From Leeuwenhoekiella marinoflava DSM 3653 (GTDB taxonomy: Bacteria > Bacteroidota > Bacteroidia > Flavobacteriales > Flavobacteriaceae), in NCBI RefSeq assembly GCF_900129005.1, contig NZ_FQUN01000005.1, forward strand, positions 248,001-312,000: a stretch of 64,000 nucleotides of DNA, written 5' to 3'. How positions within the stretch are numbered: the stretch's first letter is position 1; every line of letters starts with the position of its first letter. The translations under genes were made by a program, and so were the position numbers. The notes under the pieces were generated by a model. It saw only the letters and a program-made list of their open reading frames with translations. It was not told the DNA's origin and ran no database searches. Below, piece by piece: positions 35,685-46,500 of the stretch.

Positions 35685-36719
35685 TTATTGCAATATGGGA
35701 GCAAAAGTTTCAACGGAAACACCTCGGTTTCTGGTTACAAGTGTATCCTGAGTACTTATTTGTAGTTCATCAGTATCAATTTCATAGGAAAGGTAAAGTG
35801 CATCCCTATCCTGAGATCCCCAGCTATTTATTTCGCCGTCTTTAACAAAACTTCCGCTTCCGGTAGCCGTATATTCTGATGGATTTGAAGATTCTACAGT
35901 TATATTACCCTCCTCGTCAAAATTGAGCAATAAAACAATATTTAAGTCATTACCTTCAATATCCTGAAGTGATAAAGGAAAACTCACCTGATATCTTGCC
36001 TTAGAATCCAGAAATACAATCTCATCATCCACTACATATTGCTCCCTTCTTGTTTCAGTTCTGTTAAGTGCTGTGTTGCCATTTTTACCGGTAATGATAT
36101 CCTGACCACGTCTTAAATAAAAAGCTTCCAGATCATTAATATACTTTACCGCATAAAAAGTAAAATCTTTAGGCTGTACAGCCCAATCTGTAAAAACGCC
36201 ACGTCGTGGATTATCTACTTGTGGCCTTCCCGAAAGAATGGTATCTACAGCCGTTGCACCCAGCATTCTTAGGGGTATTACATAATTATTGCTCAATGAT
36301 TTTGGATCATTGAAAAAAGCATCTGTAAGCTGAACCTCTACCCCACCTGACAACGAGCCGGACGGGATGCTGATTTCATTAGAGGTTAATGTGTAATGCG
36401 TTGCCGGAAGCGCTTGCACAGGTCCCTGATCTGCGCCAAAAAGAAATCCATCTACCAGCGAATTATCTACCTGAACATCAATGGTGATATTTTGCTCATT
36501 TTCATATACTCCTCCAACTGTGGCAAAAATCTTGCATTTTCCTTCATTATCAAGACTGGTATCAAACAGGTCTTCTCCTAAGGTGATCGTTCTTACAGGA
36601 TACTGATAGGAAAAATACACGGCATTATATTCAAAATCAGGAAATTCTGCATCGCCATTTTCACAAGAAGTAAAAAGAGCAACTGCACCAAGAATCATTA
36701 AAAGAAAGTTTATTTTCAT
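35685..36719 (-). CDS. xusE: Surface glycan-binding lipoprotein (DUF1735 / DUF5627 type, XusE-like)
   Basis: A 344-residue lipoprotein with signal and lipobox (ALFTSC, Cys at residue 19). The first half (about 25-165) resembles DUF1735, a beta-sandwich domain found in surface proteins of polysaccharide loci (NAVYFSYQYPVRTITLGED, TLTSNEISIPSGSLSG). The second half (about 185-335) resembles DUF5627 (FYAVKYINDLEAFYLRRG, SFVKDGEINSWG). It holds the place of the fifth xus gene, between SusD (38 bases upstream) and the modular GH10 (27 bases downstream). A function in binding xylan at the surface is inferred from this position; no catalytic residues were recognised. The gene symbol rests on synteny rather than sequence identity. 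Confidence 0.82.
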   Translation of the reverse strand: MKINFLLMILGAVALFTSCENGDAEFPDFEYNAVYFSYQYPVRTITLGEDLFDTSLDNEGKCKIFATVGGVYENEQNITIDVQVDNSLVDGFLFGADQGPVQALPATHYTLTSNEISIPSGSLSGGVEVQLTDAFFNDPKSLSNNYVIPLRMLGATAVDTILSGRPQVDNPRRGVFTDWAVQPKDFTFYAVKYINDLEAFYLRRGQDIITGKNGNTALNRTETRREQYVVDDEIVFLDSKARYQVSFPLSLQDIEGNDLNIVLLLNFDEEGNITVESSNPSEYTATGSGSFVKDGEINSWGSQDRDALYLSYEIDTDELQISTQDTLVTRNRGVSVETFAPILQ

Positions 36720-36757
36720 CTGTATTTTATTTTATTATAGCATTAAACGCTTGCGAT

Positions 36758-38500
36758 CTACCAACCTTGATTTTGCTGTAGCGCATCAAATTTTAAAATT
36801 TCACTGTAGGGTACCGGTCCATATTGCATGTAGTCCTGATAATTACGCGGCTCCACAGTAATGATTTGAGGAGTCCCGTTCTCGATGCTGACACCCTGAG
36901 CTGTTTCTGTTAAATCAAGTCCCCAGCGACGCAGATCCCAAAACCTGAACCCTTCAAAACACAATTCTAATCTTCTCTCATTTCTAATCAAATCCCGCAT
37001 TGCAGCTTCATCAGATTTAATAGACTCCAGGTAGGCATCGGGCTGTGTAATACCTGCACGGGACCGTATTGCAGCAATTACATCGTACGCTGAAAAACCA
37101 AATGATCCTGTCCCCAAGGGCCCGAAAGCTTCATTAGCCGCTTCAGCATAAATAAGGTATAACTCTGTGTACCTGATTCTAGGAACATAATGCAATTGTT
37201 GTGTGGTTGTTTGAGGGTTCAGATTTACATCCTGCCGCAGTAACTTTCTCATATAATAGCCCGTACGTGTTGACGTTGCCTCTGCATTAAGGGCATCATT
37301 TGTAGTGCCATCTGCTGCGGTAACTACAGGCGAATTATTAACGCCTGCTGTGGCACCATTTACTAAAATATACGTTCTAAGCCGTGGATCTCTGTTTGTA
37401 TAAGGATCATTAGGATCGTAATTACTCGCAGGATCAGTAATAGGATAGCCGTTAGCTGCCGAAAATGCATCAACAAGGTTTTGAGTAGGGTTTAACCTCC
37501 CATTACCAAAAAGTGTAGGTGGAAAATGCTCTGCTTCCAGGTTGTTGCTATTGCCTACGTCACCTCTCCATAAAATTTCAGGTGGATTGGATCCTGTTTC
37601 TAAAGCTGCTATTTGTGAAGTATTGGCATACCAGGTGTGCCCGTCAGGAGCTAAACCACCTAAACCCCCATTTAATGCCAGCACCGCCCCTGCACTGTTC
37701 GCTGCCTGCTGCCAGGTTATGCCACTTGCATCGCTGTATGCCGGGCTTGCAGCAAGTAATGTTGCCTGTGCCCGAATCGCTTTGGCAATACGCCCGCTCA
37801 TACGTTGTCTTCCGCGTTCTCCAAAAACACGATTATAATCATTAATATCTGTTAAGCCACTGGGCAGTAAGCTGGGGTCTGTAATATCTTCAAAATCCAA
37901 TGCCAGCATCTGCTCGGCCCTATCAAGATCACTTAAGAGTTGATTAAAACAGTTTTTAAAGGTGTCTCTGGGAATATTAAAATCAGAATCCGGGGTTTCA
38001 GGGCTCAGTACTAATGGAACTCCTAAGAGGTTACCCTCTGCTTCTCCTGAGTGGGCTTGTAACAAGTAGTACATATGCAATGCCCGAAGGCCATAGGCTT
38101 CCCCCTTAAGTCGCCTGTTATAAAGCTCTTTTATATCAGGATCTGTTGCCCATTCCACATTATCAGCCTCCGTAAGAAAAATATTTAAGTACTGGATTGC
38201 TGATCTTGACCGTTGCCATTGTGTAAAAGGGTCATAGTTAGAGGCCCATCTCCCCGTTGCCGCCTGTCTATAGGCATTGTTAATATCATTAGAGACCGCA
38301 TCATCTGTCGCTACATCATTAAATGACCAGTTTAAAGTAGGTATCCTGATGTATCCGTTAATGAGAAGGCCTTCTGCATAAGTAGCCTCTTCATAGGCAT
38401 CCTCCAGGTCACGTATATTTTCAATGGCGGGTTCAAAAAGATCTTCACAGCTTGTTAGCCCTAGAAATGCTATTAATATGTATACTATTTTATTATTCAT
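36758..38500 (-). CDS. xusD: SusD-family glycan-binding lipoprotein (XusD-like)
   Basis: A 580-residue SusD/RagB lipoprotein, with lipobox FLGLTSC (Cys about residue 18). RLKGEAYGLRALHMYYLLQAHSG around residue 130 and the C-terminal RNERRLELCFEGFRFWDLRRWGLDL followed by the NQGW end are family hallmarks. It follows its SusC partner by 36 bases and precedes the XusE-like lipoprotein by 38 bases. In the xus core the fourth gene occupies this place. Binding of xylan or arabinoxylan fragments is expected by analogy. No frameshift or truncation is seen. Confidence 0.93.
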   Translation of the reverse strand: MNNKIVYILIAFLGLTSCEDLFEPAIENIRDLEDAYEEATYAEGLLINGYIRIPTLNWSFNDVATDDAVSNDINNAYRQAATGRWASNYDPFTQWQRSRSAIQYLNIFLTEADNVEWATDPDIKELYNRRLKGEAYGLRALHMYYLLQAHSGEAEGNLLGVPLVLSPETPDSDFNIPRDTFKNCFNQLLSDLDRAEQMLALDFEDITDPSLLPSGLTDINDYNRVFGERGRQRMSGRIAKAIRAQATLLAASPAYSDASGITWQQAANSAGAVLALNGGLGGLAPDGHTWYANTSQIAALETGSNPPEILWRGDVGNSNNLEAEHFPPTLFGNGRLNPTQNLVDAFSAANGYPITDPASNYDPNDPYTNRDPRLRTYILVNGATAGVNNSPVVTAADGTTNDALNAEATSTRTGYYMRKLLRQDVNLNPQTTTQQLHYVPRIRYTELYLIYAEAANEAFGPLGTGSFGFSAYDVIAAIRSRAGITQPDAYLESIKSDEAAMRDLIRNERRLELCFEGFRFWDLRRWGLDLTETAQGVSIENGTPQIITVEPRNYQDYMQYGPVPYSEILKFDALQQNQGW

Positions 38501-38536
38501 ACCTCTATATATGTATATATGCTTGTAAAATTATTT

Positions 38537-41500
38537 TTAAAACAGAGCTCTAACTCCCAGGTTATAAAATCGCGTCTGAGGTGCGCCTCCTATATTTAAT
38601 TCCATCAGTTCAACTTCCGATGAAATAGTAAGCAGATTTGAACCGCTTACATAAATATTCAGGCTTTTGAAAAGAGAGTTCCCCAGGATTGCTTTTGGTA
38701 AATCATAGCTGACCTGAATTTTTGCCAGATCAATACGATCTGTACTATACATCCAGAAATCTGATGATCTGAAATTATTAGCCCCGCTTTGTGAGGTCAA
38801 TCTGGGGTAGGTTGCAGTACTGGCAGTCGCCGGAGTCCAACGATCTCTTACTGCTGCTGAGTATTTGTCTTCACCATCGATCCAAAAATAAGGACTATCC
38901 TTTATCCCGTAGGCACCGGTTTGTCCTGTAGCAAGTGCAAAGAAGGTTAAATCTTTCCATTTTGCAGTAATATGTAATCCTCCGGATAAGGGAGGCCCGT
39001 TAAAGCCGGCTTTACCCAGATAGACCTGATCCTGATCATTAATAACCCCATCGCCATTCTGATCTATATACTTTATATCGCCTGGAGCAACATTACCTCC
39101 TGCCAGAGCACTCTGGTTTGGGGAATTCTCAATATCCGTTTCGTTTTCAAAAAATCCATCACTCTGTAAACCAAAGCGCGCATCTAAAGGCAGACCTTGT
39201 CTGAACTGATAGTCGTTCTCAAACTGCTCTTCTGCACGCTGTGCTGCTTTTGTATCATAATAAAGCCCCGCAACACCTACAGCTAATTCAAAATCTCCAA
39301 AGTTTTTATTGTAGGTCACATCAAAATCAAGCCCGATACGATCATCGTTATTGTAATTTATATACGGGATAAAGGACGATTGTGGGAAACCATTGGTAAA
39401 ATAACTGGGATATAAGACAGAAGCCTGAATGATATTTCCCTTAACACGATTTGAGAAAAAAGCCGTCTGAAAATCTATGGTATTATTAAACAAAGATCCC
39501 TTTAGCTCTACATTAATCTCCTTTCTTCTTGCAAAAGTCAAGTCCAAATTCTCCCCTTGTAAAGAGTTTGTCGTTCTTATTAAAGCCCCGTCTCTCCAAC
39601 TGTAATAGTTACCATTTGACTGATTATATACTCCTTGAGACAAAAAGTAAGGATTATCACCAGCTCCTTGTATATTATCAATACCCAGATCAGTACTTAA
39701 AACCCCTGCAGAAACGGAGAGTTGCAGATCATTTACAATCGAAGAATCTGAAAGGAAATCTTCTTTCCCTATTTTCCAGGCAAGTGTTGCCGTAGGTGAA
39801 TACCCTGTGCGCTGCCCTTTTGCAAATCTGGCAGAATGAACTGCAGCCTCATTAAAAAGTACGTAATACTTTTCTTTGTAATCATAAGCCAACTGTAATC
39901 CTAAATTAGCACTGCTCAACCGGTGATATACTCCAGATTGTAATTGTTGCCAACCCCCGGCGATCAACATTGCAGAAAAATGCTGATCCTCATCAAAAGA
40001 GGTTTTATAATTAAATTGTCCTGAAAAAGAAACCGTTTGTTGATAGGAGCTGCCGCTAATATTCTGAATACCATTTGAAGCATCTGCACCTAACCGGTCT
40101 ATCCTTTCAATAACATCTTCTCCGTTAACATTATTCCAGAAAGGTTGATAAACTGCATATTCGTTATTGAAAGATTGATTATACGATGTGGAATAGTCAA
40201 CACCAAACATGGTATTAAACGTAAGCCCTTTAAGAAAACCTCCTAAATCTGCATCTACCGAAGTATTGAATTGAAATTCTCTACTCGTAAACGTATTATA
40301 CCCTCCGGCGTAAATAGCTGCAAAGGAATTCGTCTGATCTAATGGCGTACCTCCCAGCAAAAATTGATCATCTACAATAGTAGAGCTATTGTCTATTAAA
40401 ATTTGAGCGGACTCATTACCCGGGTCAATAAAATTTATAGGAACGAAAGGTGTAAATCTGTTAGGTCTCGTGTTAGCGGCACTCGCCCAATAATCTGTAT
40501 TCACACCGCGACCATTGTAATACGTGGCATTTGTACCTATAGATGCCTTTATCCAATCGTTTATTTTTAAGTCTACGTTACCTCTAATATTAAAGCGTTC
40601 TGTTTTGTTATTCTGAGCTTGCCCAAAGTCAACAAGATCTCCGGTTCTAAAAAAGCCTACATCTGTATAGTAACGTGCTCGTTCATTACCTCCGGAAATC
40701 TGCAGCGTCGCGTCATACCTTTGATAAACCTTCTTGAGGTATTCATCGCTATAGTAATTCACATTAGGATATCTGTAAGGATTACTGCCTGAAGCGTGAT
40801 TAAAAATGGTCTCCTCAGTAAAAAGAGGGTCTATCCCATCGTTTGCACGTGCCTCATTGTAATACGTCATATATTCTGCAGAACCTAGATACTCTGCATA
40901 TCTTTTAGGAACAAACAAACCAGCATTTACACGTACATCAATTTTTTGATCGCCTATCTCTCCGCGCTTAGTGGTTATTAAAACAACCCCTTGCGCCGCA
41001 CGACTTCCATATAGAGCAACCGCTGAAACACCTTTAAGAAAAGTAACCTGATCTATTTCTATAGGTAAGGGACTCTGTGCACTTCTTGGAACACCATCCA
41101 CAAGAACCAGATAATTACTGGTTCCCCAAATATTTCCTCCGTTAAATCCCCCTACAAAAGCATTTAATCCATCCAAACTGTAGGTGGTATAATTCTTCTC
41201 TAAAATTTCAGGAACATCTACATAAGAAACACCTCCTGCTATTATATTCTCCTTATCGACCTTACGAAAAGCTATTTGAACTTCATCGTCAGATCCTTCT
41301 TGTAAAATGATGTCCCCAAGGTCCTCATCATCTACTTTAACGGTATACGATTTATAACCTGAAGCAGCTATATTCACATAGGAATCCTGATCGACTGTTG
41401 TGGTGAAAAAACCAAAATCATCGCTTATCGCCAAAGTATTGTCCCTTTGATCTTTAATAATTGCCCCTTCAATTGGTTTTGCGTCGCTATTTAAGACCGT

Positions 41501-41599
41501 AGCCTCAATAGTTAGTTGCTCATCATCCTGAGCAAAGACTTCTAAGGAGAATAAAGCAATTAAGGCAAACAGAACAATTTTTGTTTGTAAGTATTTCAT
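38537..41599 (-). CDS. xusC: SusC-family TonB-dependent transporter (XusC-like)
   Basis: A 1020-residue outer-membrane transporter. A signal ends at EVFAQ (about residue 24). A divergent carboxypeptidase-regulatory-like domain (about 30-97) is followed by a plug domain in which the usual VVVGYG sequence is replaced by VQIAFRKVDKENIIAG, with the SusC signature VVLITTKRGEIGD kept. The beta-barrel ends in a terminal Phe. The unusual N-terminal plug region marks this as the second, XusC-type transporter rather than a duplicate of the first (identity to the 43575 protein looks low). It lies 66 bases after the first SusD and 36 bases before its own SusD. Confidence 0.93.
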   Translation of the reverse strand: MKYLQTKIVLFALIALFSLEVFAQDDEQLTIEATVLNSDAKPIEGAIIKDQRDNTLAISDDFGFFTTTVDQDSYVNIAASGYKSYTVKVDDEDLGDIILQEGSDDEVQIAFRKVDKENIIAGGVSYVDVPEILEKNYTTYSLDGLNAFVGGFNGGNIWGTSNYLVLVDGVPRSAQSPLPIEIDQVTFLKGVSAVALYGSRAAQGVVLITTKRGEIGDQKIDVRVNAGLFVPKRYAEYLGSAEYMTYYNEARANDGIDPLFTEETIFNHASGSNPYRYPNVNYYSDEYLKKVYQRYDATLQISGGNERARYYTDVGFFRTGDLVDFGQAQNNKTERFNIRGNVDLKINDWIKASIGTNATYYNGRGVNTDYWASAANTRPNRFTPFVPINFIDPGNESAQILIDNSSTIVDDQFLLGGTPLDQTNSFAAIYAGGYNTFTSREFQFNTSVDADLGGFLKGLTFNTMFGVDYSTSYNQSFNNEYAVYQPFWNNVNGEDVIERIDRLGADASNGIQNISGSSYQQTVSFSGQFNYKTSFDEDQHFSAMLIAGGWQQLQSGVYHRLSSANLGLQLAYDYKEKYYVLFNEAAVHSARFAKGQRTGYSPTATLAWKIGKEDFLSDSSIVNDLQLSVSAGVLSTDLGIDNIQGAGDNPYFLSQGVYNQSNGNYYSWRDGALIRTTNSLQGENLDLTFARRKEINVELKGSLFNNTIDFQTAFFSNRVKGNIIQASVLYPSYFTNGFPQSSFIPYINYNNDDRIGLDFDVTYNKNFGDFELAVGVAGLYYDTKAAQRAEEQFENDYQFRQGLPLDARFGLQSDGFFENETDIENSPNQSALAGGNVAPGDIKYIDQNGDGVINDQDQVYLGKAGFNGPPLSGGLHITAKWKDLTFFALATGQTGAYGIKDSPYFWIDGEDKYSAAVRDRWTPATASTATYPRLTSQSGANNFRSSDFWMYSTDRIDLAKIQVSYDLPKAILGNSLFKSLNIYVSGSNLLTISSEVELMELNIGGAPQTRFYNLGVRALF

Positions 41600-41665
41600 T
41601 TACTATTACGTTTGGATTATATAATTTTTAGTGCCTTATGTTAAAAACATTCTTGATTTTTAGTT

Positions 41666-43564
41666 TTACCATCCGGGGTTTTGGGAAAACTCCTCATACA
41701 AACTAACATCAGCTGTTTTTAAAGGCAACCAGTAATGTTTAGAGGAGTAATTACGTTCAAGAATAATTTCTTCTCTGATATTTAACACCCGGTTTAAGGT
41801 TGGATCTTCTGTACTAAAATCACCAGCTCTATCAAATTCAAGAGAAGTTTTTACAGTATAGGGCTTGCTGATAAGCAGCATCCATCTTCTTAAGTCATTA
41901 AAACGATGCCCCTCAAATGCCAGTTCTACGGCACGCTCCCGGCGCAGTTCACTCATAAATCCTCCTAAACCGCTGGCGACATCATCGCCTCCAGTGATAC
42001 TTACCGGTCCTACTCCCGCACGTTCACGTACCACATTTACTGCTTCTATTGCTGTTCTTGAAAAATTGCCAGACTTTCCGTTAGGACTACCATAGCCTTG
42101 GGCAGCTGCTTCTGCATACATTAGATAAACATCAGAAAGACGCATCCAGGGCAGGTGTAAATTCAAATTATTACCATAATTAAATCCATCATCATATCTA
42201 TTTGCAGTAATAGGGATAAACTTATAATTCAAGAAACCCGTACGGCTGCCTGTACTTACATCTCTGTAACTACCGCCGGTAAATAAATTTGCATAGCGAT
42301 TTGCTTCCACATCATCGGGCATAGAGCCTTGAACCACCTGAACACCATCATAGATAATGTCGTGGTAAAATCTAGGATCTCTGTCCTTCCAGGGATATTG
42401 TGGGTCGTATCCGGAAACAGGATCAGGTTTAGTGATATCTGTGATAGGCAGACCATTAGCCATACCGTAATAGTTCACATAATTTGCCGTAGGCATAAAG
42501 TTACTTGCATCCTGTAATACTGCCGGCTGATATTGTTTTGTAGTACCGTAATTAGAGCCATTTGCTCCAAAGTAAGGCCCTCTGAAAATAGCTTCAGTAC
42601 CTCCCGGTATACGCCAACCCTGACCAATGGTATAAAAATTATCACTGTAATCTTCAAACGCTAATAAACTATACGGTGTTCCTCCGTTTTCTACTAATGT
42701 GAGTAATTCCCCGAATGCCGAGGCCGCCATTTTACTATATTCTGCATCATAGGTTCTTGCTCCTGTAGATTCAAAATTCATTAAAGGACTTGCCGCCCAT
42801 AAGTAGTTCTTGCCCAGATATCCTAAGGCCATGATTTTATTAATTCTAAGATCATTTTTTCCTTGTGTTCTGCTACCGGGTTGTGTTCCATCCCAGTTGA
42901 CTGGAAGTAGATCTGCAGCTCCCCTTAAATCTGCGGCAGCCAGGTCTGCACACTCGCGATAGCTTAATCGTGGTTCCCGTAATGCACCATCACTGGGCAG
43001 AACACTGTTTATGTAAGGTAAACCACCAAAATATTGAATGAGTTGAAAATGAAACCAACCTCTGAAGAATAAAAGCTGCCCTCTAATGAAGTTTTTTTCC
43101 TCTGTGGTGGCATCGGTGAGTAAATCCATATTTTCTAAGCCCAGATTGGCTTTACGGATACCATACCACATGTTATTCCAGATATCTTTAGTAAACCGGT
43201 CGTTGTTTCGCGATGCAGCATCTCCCCGATCGAGCCAAGAAGCTCCCCAACCATCATATTCTCTTTGCCAACCCCAGAAATCACCATCATCAAATTTGTT
43301 GACAATGTGGTAATTCATATCTGCAGAAGTGATCTCATCATCACCCCAATTGAAAGAATTGGTCCAGTATGCATTTGAAAAATCAGGGATACACATATAC
43401 AACTCCTCAGTAAACCCTTGAAAATTTGCAAAATTTTTAAAAGCTTCCTCAGGCCCGACAATTGTTTCAGGTTCCTTGTCAAGATAATCTTCACAAGATG
43501 ATAGTAATACTAGAGATACCATCACTAGTGAATACCCAAGTATAATTCGAATACAATTTTTCAT
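41666..43564 (-). CDS. xusB: SusD-family glycan-binding lipoprotein (XusB-like)
   Basis: A 632-residue SusD/RagB lipoprotein, with signal and lipobox VLLSSC (Cys about residue 24). The SusD N-terminal domain starts DYLDKEPETIVGPEEAFKNF. RGQLLFFRGWFHFQLIQYFGGLPY at about residue 163 and RRERAVELAFEGHRFNDLRRW at about 555 are typical, and the protein ends SQNPGW. It follows the large SusC by 10 bases, forming the first pair of the xus-like core. The second gene of Prevotella and Bacteroides xus loci is in the same position. Confidence 0.93.
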   Translation of the reverse strand: MKNCIRIILGYSLVMVSLVLLSSCEDYLDKEPETIVGPEEAFKNFANFQGFTEELYMCIPDFSNAYWTNSFNWGDDEITSADMNYHIVNKFDDGDFWGWQREYDGWGASWLDRGDAASRNNDRFTKDIWNNMWYGIRKANLGLENMDLLTDATTEEKNFIRGQLLFFRGWFHFQLIQYFGGLPYINSVLPSDGALREPRLSYRECADLAAADLRGAADLLPVNWDGTQPGSRTQGKNDLRINKIMALGYLGKNYLWAASPLMNFESTGARTYDAEYSKMAASAFGELLTLVENGGTPYSLLAFEDYSDNFYTIGQGWRIPGGTEAIFRGPYFGANGSNYGTTKQYQPAVLQDASNFMPTANYVNYYGMANGLPITDITKPDPVSGYDPQYPWKDRDPRFYHDIIYDGVQVVQGSMPDDVEANRYANLFTGGSYRDVSTGSRTGFLNYKFIPITANRYDDGFNYGNNLNLHLPWMRLSDVYLMYAEAAAQGYGSPNGKSGNFSRTAIEAVNVVRERAGVGPVSITGGDDVASGLGGFMSELRRERAVELAFEGHRFNDLRRWMLLISKPYTVKTSLEFDRAGDFSTEDPTLNRVLNIREEIILERNYSSKHYWLPLKTADVSLYEEFSQNPGW

Positions 43565-43574
43565 AGTTACAATT

Positions 43575-46500
43575 TTAAAATGTGATATTTAATCCTAGAT
43601 TAAAACGCTTTACAGTGGGATATGCCCCCTGTGAAGCGAGCCCTGTACCGGCATTGTTTGATTCTCTATCATCCGGTAGTTTAGACCAGAATATTAGGTT
43701 GTTACCGTTTACAAATAAACGCAGGCTCGATAAGCCTACACTTTGAAGAAATTTTGATTCTTCATTAAATGTATAGGCTATTTCAGCATTCTTAAGGCGC
43801 ACATAAGACCCGTCGTATAAGTATCGGGATCCATAGGATGCGCCATTAGGCAAGGATAGCCAACGCGGTATCGGGGTGTCTGCATTGGTATTGTCTTTAC
43901 TCCAATACGAACCTTCGTCATAAACAATATTGTTTTGATTTACCAGACTCTGGAAATTAACATAACGCATTACATTATTCACTCCGTAGAACTGCACAAA
44001 ACCGCTGAAACCTTTCCAGTTAAATCCTACTGTTGCATTGTAGGTGTTTTGAGGAGCGGAAGAATACCCATACGGCACCTGATCAAAACTATCAATGACA
44101 CCATCTGCATTAAAATCATTGATTTGATAACCTCCCGGTAGTTTGAAGTCGTCTGCGCTGTTAAAAGGGGTAGAACCATACAATTCATCCCAAGTATTGT
44201 AATAACCAGAATCTAAAAACGTACGTGCCTGTCCTATAAGGAAATTGGATCTTTTTTGATAATCCGGTAACAACTCCGGATCATCACGTTCCAGAATTCT
44301 ATTCTTTGCGTGCGTCATATTCAGATCTGCAAACATGCTGAAGTTGGCACTAAAGCTATGTTTAAGATTAAGAACAATTTCATACCCTTTATTCTCAACA
44401 GCTCCAAGGTTAGCTGTAGGAGCTGTAGTACCAAAATAAGCGGCTATAGCTCTGTCATTTCCATTGATTAAAACATCTACACGCTCATCCTGAAATAAAT
44501 CAATACTTCCGCTAATTGCTCCATTAAGAAATCCAAAATCAAGACCAACGTTAGCTTTCTTAACCGTCTCCCAACTTACGTCTGGATTACCTACGGCATC
44601 TTCAATAAAATATACATACGGGCTAGATTCTGCCTGTTCCCCCTGTGTACCTATAACAGCCTGACCACCATAAGCCCATTGTGTGAGGTATAAAAATCGT
44701 CCGCGATTTTGAGAATCATCCCCAATCTCCCCGTAAGAAGCTCTCAACTTAAGATTATTTATGAATGGTAATTTTTCCATAAACCCTTCATTAGAAATAT
44801 TCCACCCAATACCCCCGGAAGAGAAAAATGCAAATCTATATTCCGGCCCAAATTGAGCTGACCCATTGTACGCCCCGTTGTATTCCAGTAAATACCTATT
44901 ATCATAGCCATAAGTAGTACGAAAAACCCAATCTTCTCTATAAAAAGGAACCTCACTTCCTGTCGCATACTCATTTCTATTAAAAAGCCCCATTGCAGTA
45001 AAGGCGTGCTTTTGAGCTATTGTAGTCTCATAGTTAAGTTGTGTTTGATAGAACAATCTTCTATAAGCTGCACCATTATTTACTTCTCCCGGTGCACTGT
45101 TCCATCGAACCCCTTGCTGAAAATCAAAGCCCGTATTTGAATCAAAGGTTTGTCTATAAGTTTCGATTCCTGTATTTGGGTCTATATACTTTTCCTGTGG
45201 ACTATTAAAGAGATCATTAACCCCTCTGTTTTGTTCTACAAATGTATTGTCAAGCCCTAACGTCCCATTAAAACTTAGACCTTTAGCAATGAAATCTAAA
45301 TCCTGCTCCAAGGTAAAATTCGTTTGAAGCTGCGTATTTGTAAGATACTGAACTCCACTAACAGCAAGTGCAAGTATTGCGTTACCCTGGCCCCCACCTT
45401 CTGGTGCATTATACCCCCAGGTTCCATCAGAATATTGTGGTAAATAAATATCAGGAGGAGTTGTGTAAGCCGCATTCCAATAAACATACTGGTTTGAGTT
45501 GAAGTCCCAAGGCGTTTTACGCACCCCATAAGAGCCGGAAAGCCCCACCTTTAGCACCGTGCTTGGAGTTAGCTGAAAATCTAAGTTTGTTCGCACATTT
45601 AACCTGTCGTAGGAAAAACCAGGATCATAACCCCTCGCATTATCGTATGCTCTCAATAAATCTCCTTCCCGTTGATAATCAACGCCTGCAAAGTATTTTA
45701 CAAATTCTGAACCTCCGCTTATATTTAAGTTGGCATTATAAGAGGGTGCAAATTCCCGGAATAAGGCATCATTCCAGTCAACATTAGGATAGCGCTCACT
45801 CTCAGCTAAATTTGCAGGAAAACGGTATTTATCTATAATTTCCTGTGGCATGTAAGCTCCCCACGCAGCCGGGGTCCTTGAAAGTTCATTTTCTATCGCT
45901 CGGTTACGTACTAAGAATGTATCGTAAGCGTCTTTTTTACCCGGAAGCCTAGAGGCTGTTTTAACGGTTGTATTCACACGGGCTCTAATTACTGCTTTAC
46001 CGGTTTTACCTCTTTTTGTAGTAACCAATATCACCCCATTTGCTCCGCGCACACCATATACAGCTGTTGCCGAGGCATCTTTTAAAACGGTTATGGTCTC
46101 AACAGAACTTGCTGCTATTGTACCCAGTGGTCGTTCTATACCATCTACCAAGACCAATGGACCACTCCCATTCCAACTGCTTTGACCTCTTATAAATATC
46201 TGTGGGTCTTCGTCTCCAGGCAAACCGGTACTTGATGTGGTAATAACACCCGGCACGTTACCGGCCAAGGCTGATCCAATATTGGGCACATTACCCGTAC
46301 GCTCCAGCACATCCCCTGTTGTTTGGGTAATTGCCGCAACAACACTTTCTTTTTTCTGCTTTCCATAACCCACTACAACCACCTCATCAAGAGACTGCTG
46401 ATCGGTCTGTAAAGAAATATTTAAGACTGTATTAGTACCTACGGTGCGTTCGAGAGACTCAAAACCAACAAAACTAAAAAGTAACACGCTCTCTGATGAA

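Noticed and set aside
37519-37845. Two overlapping plus-strand ORFs of about 100 codons inside the susD-like gene
   Set aside because: Both are shadows of a clear SusD gene in the opposite direction.
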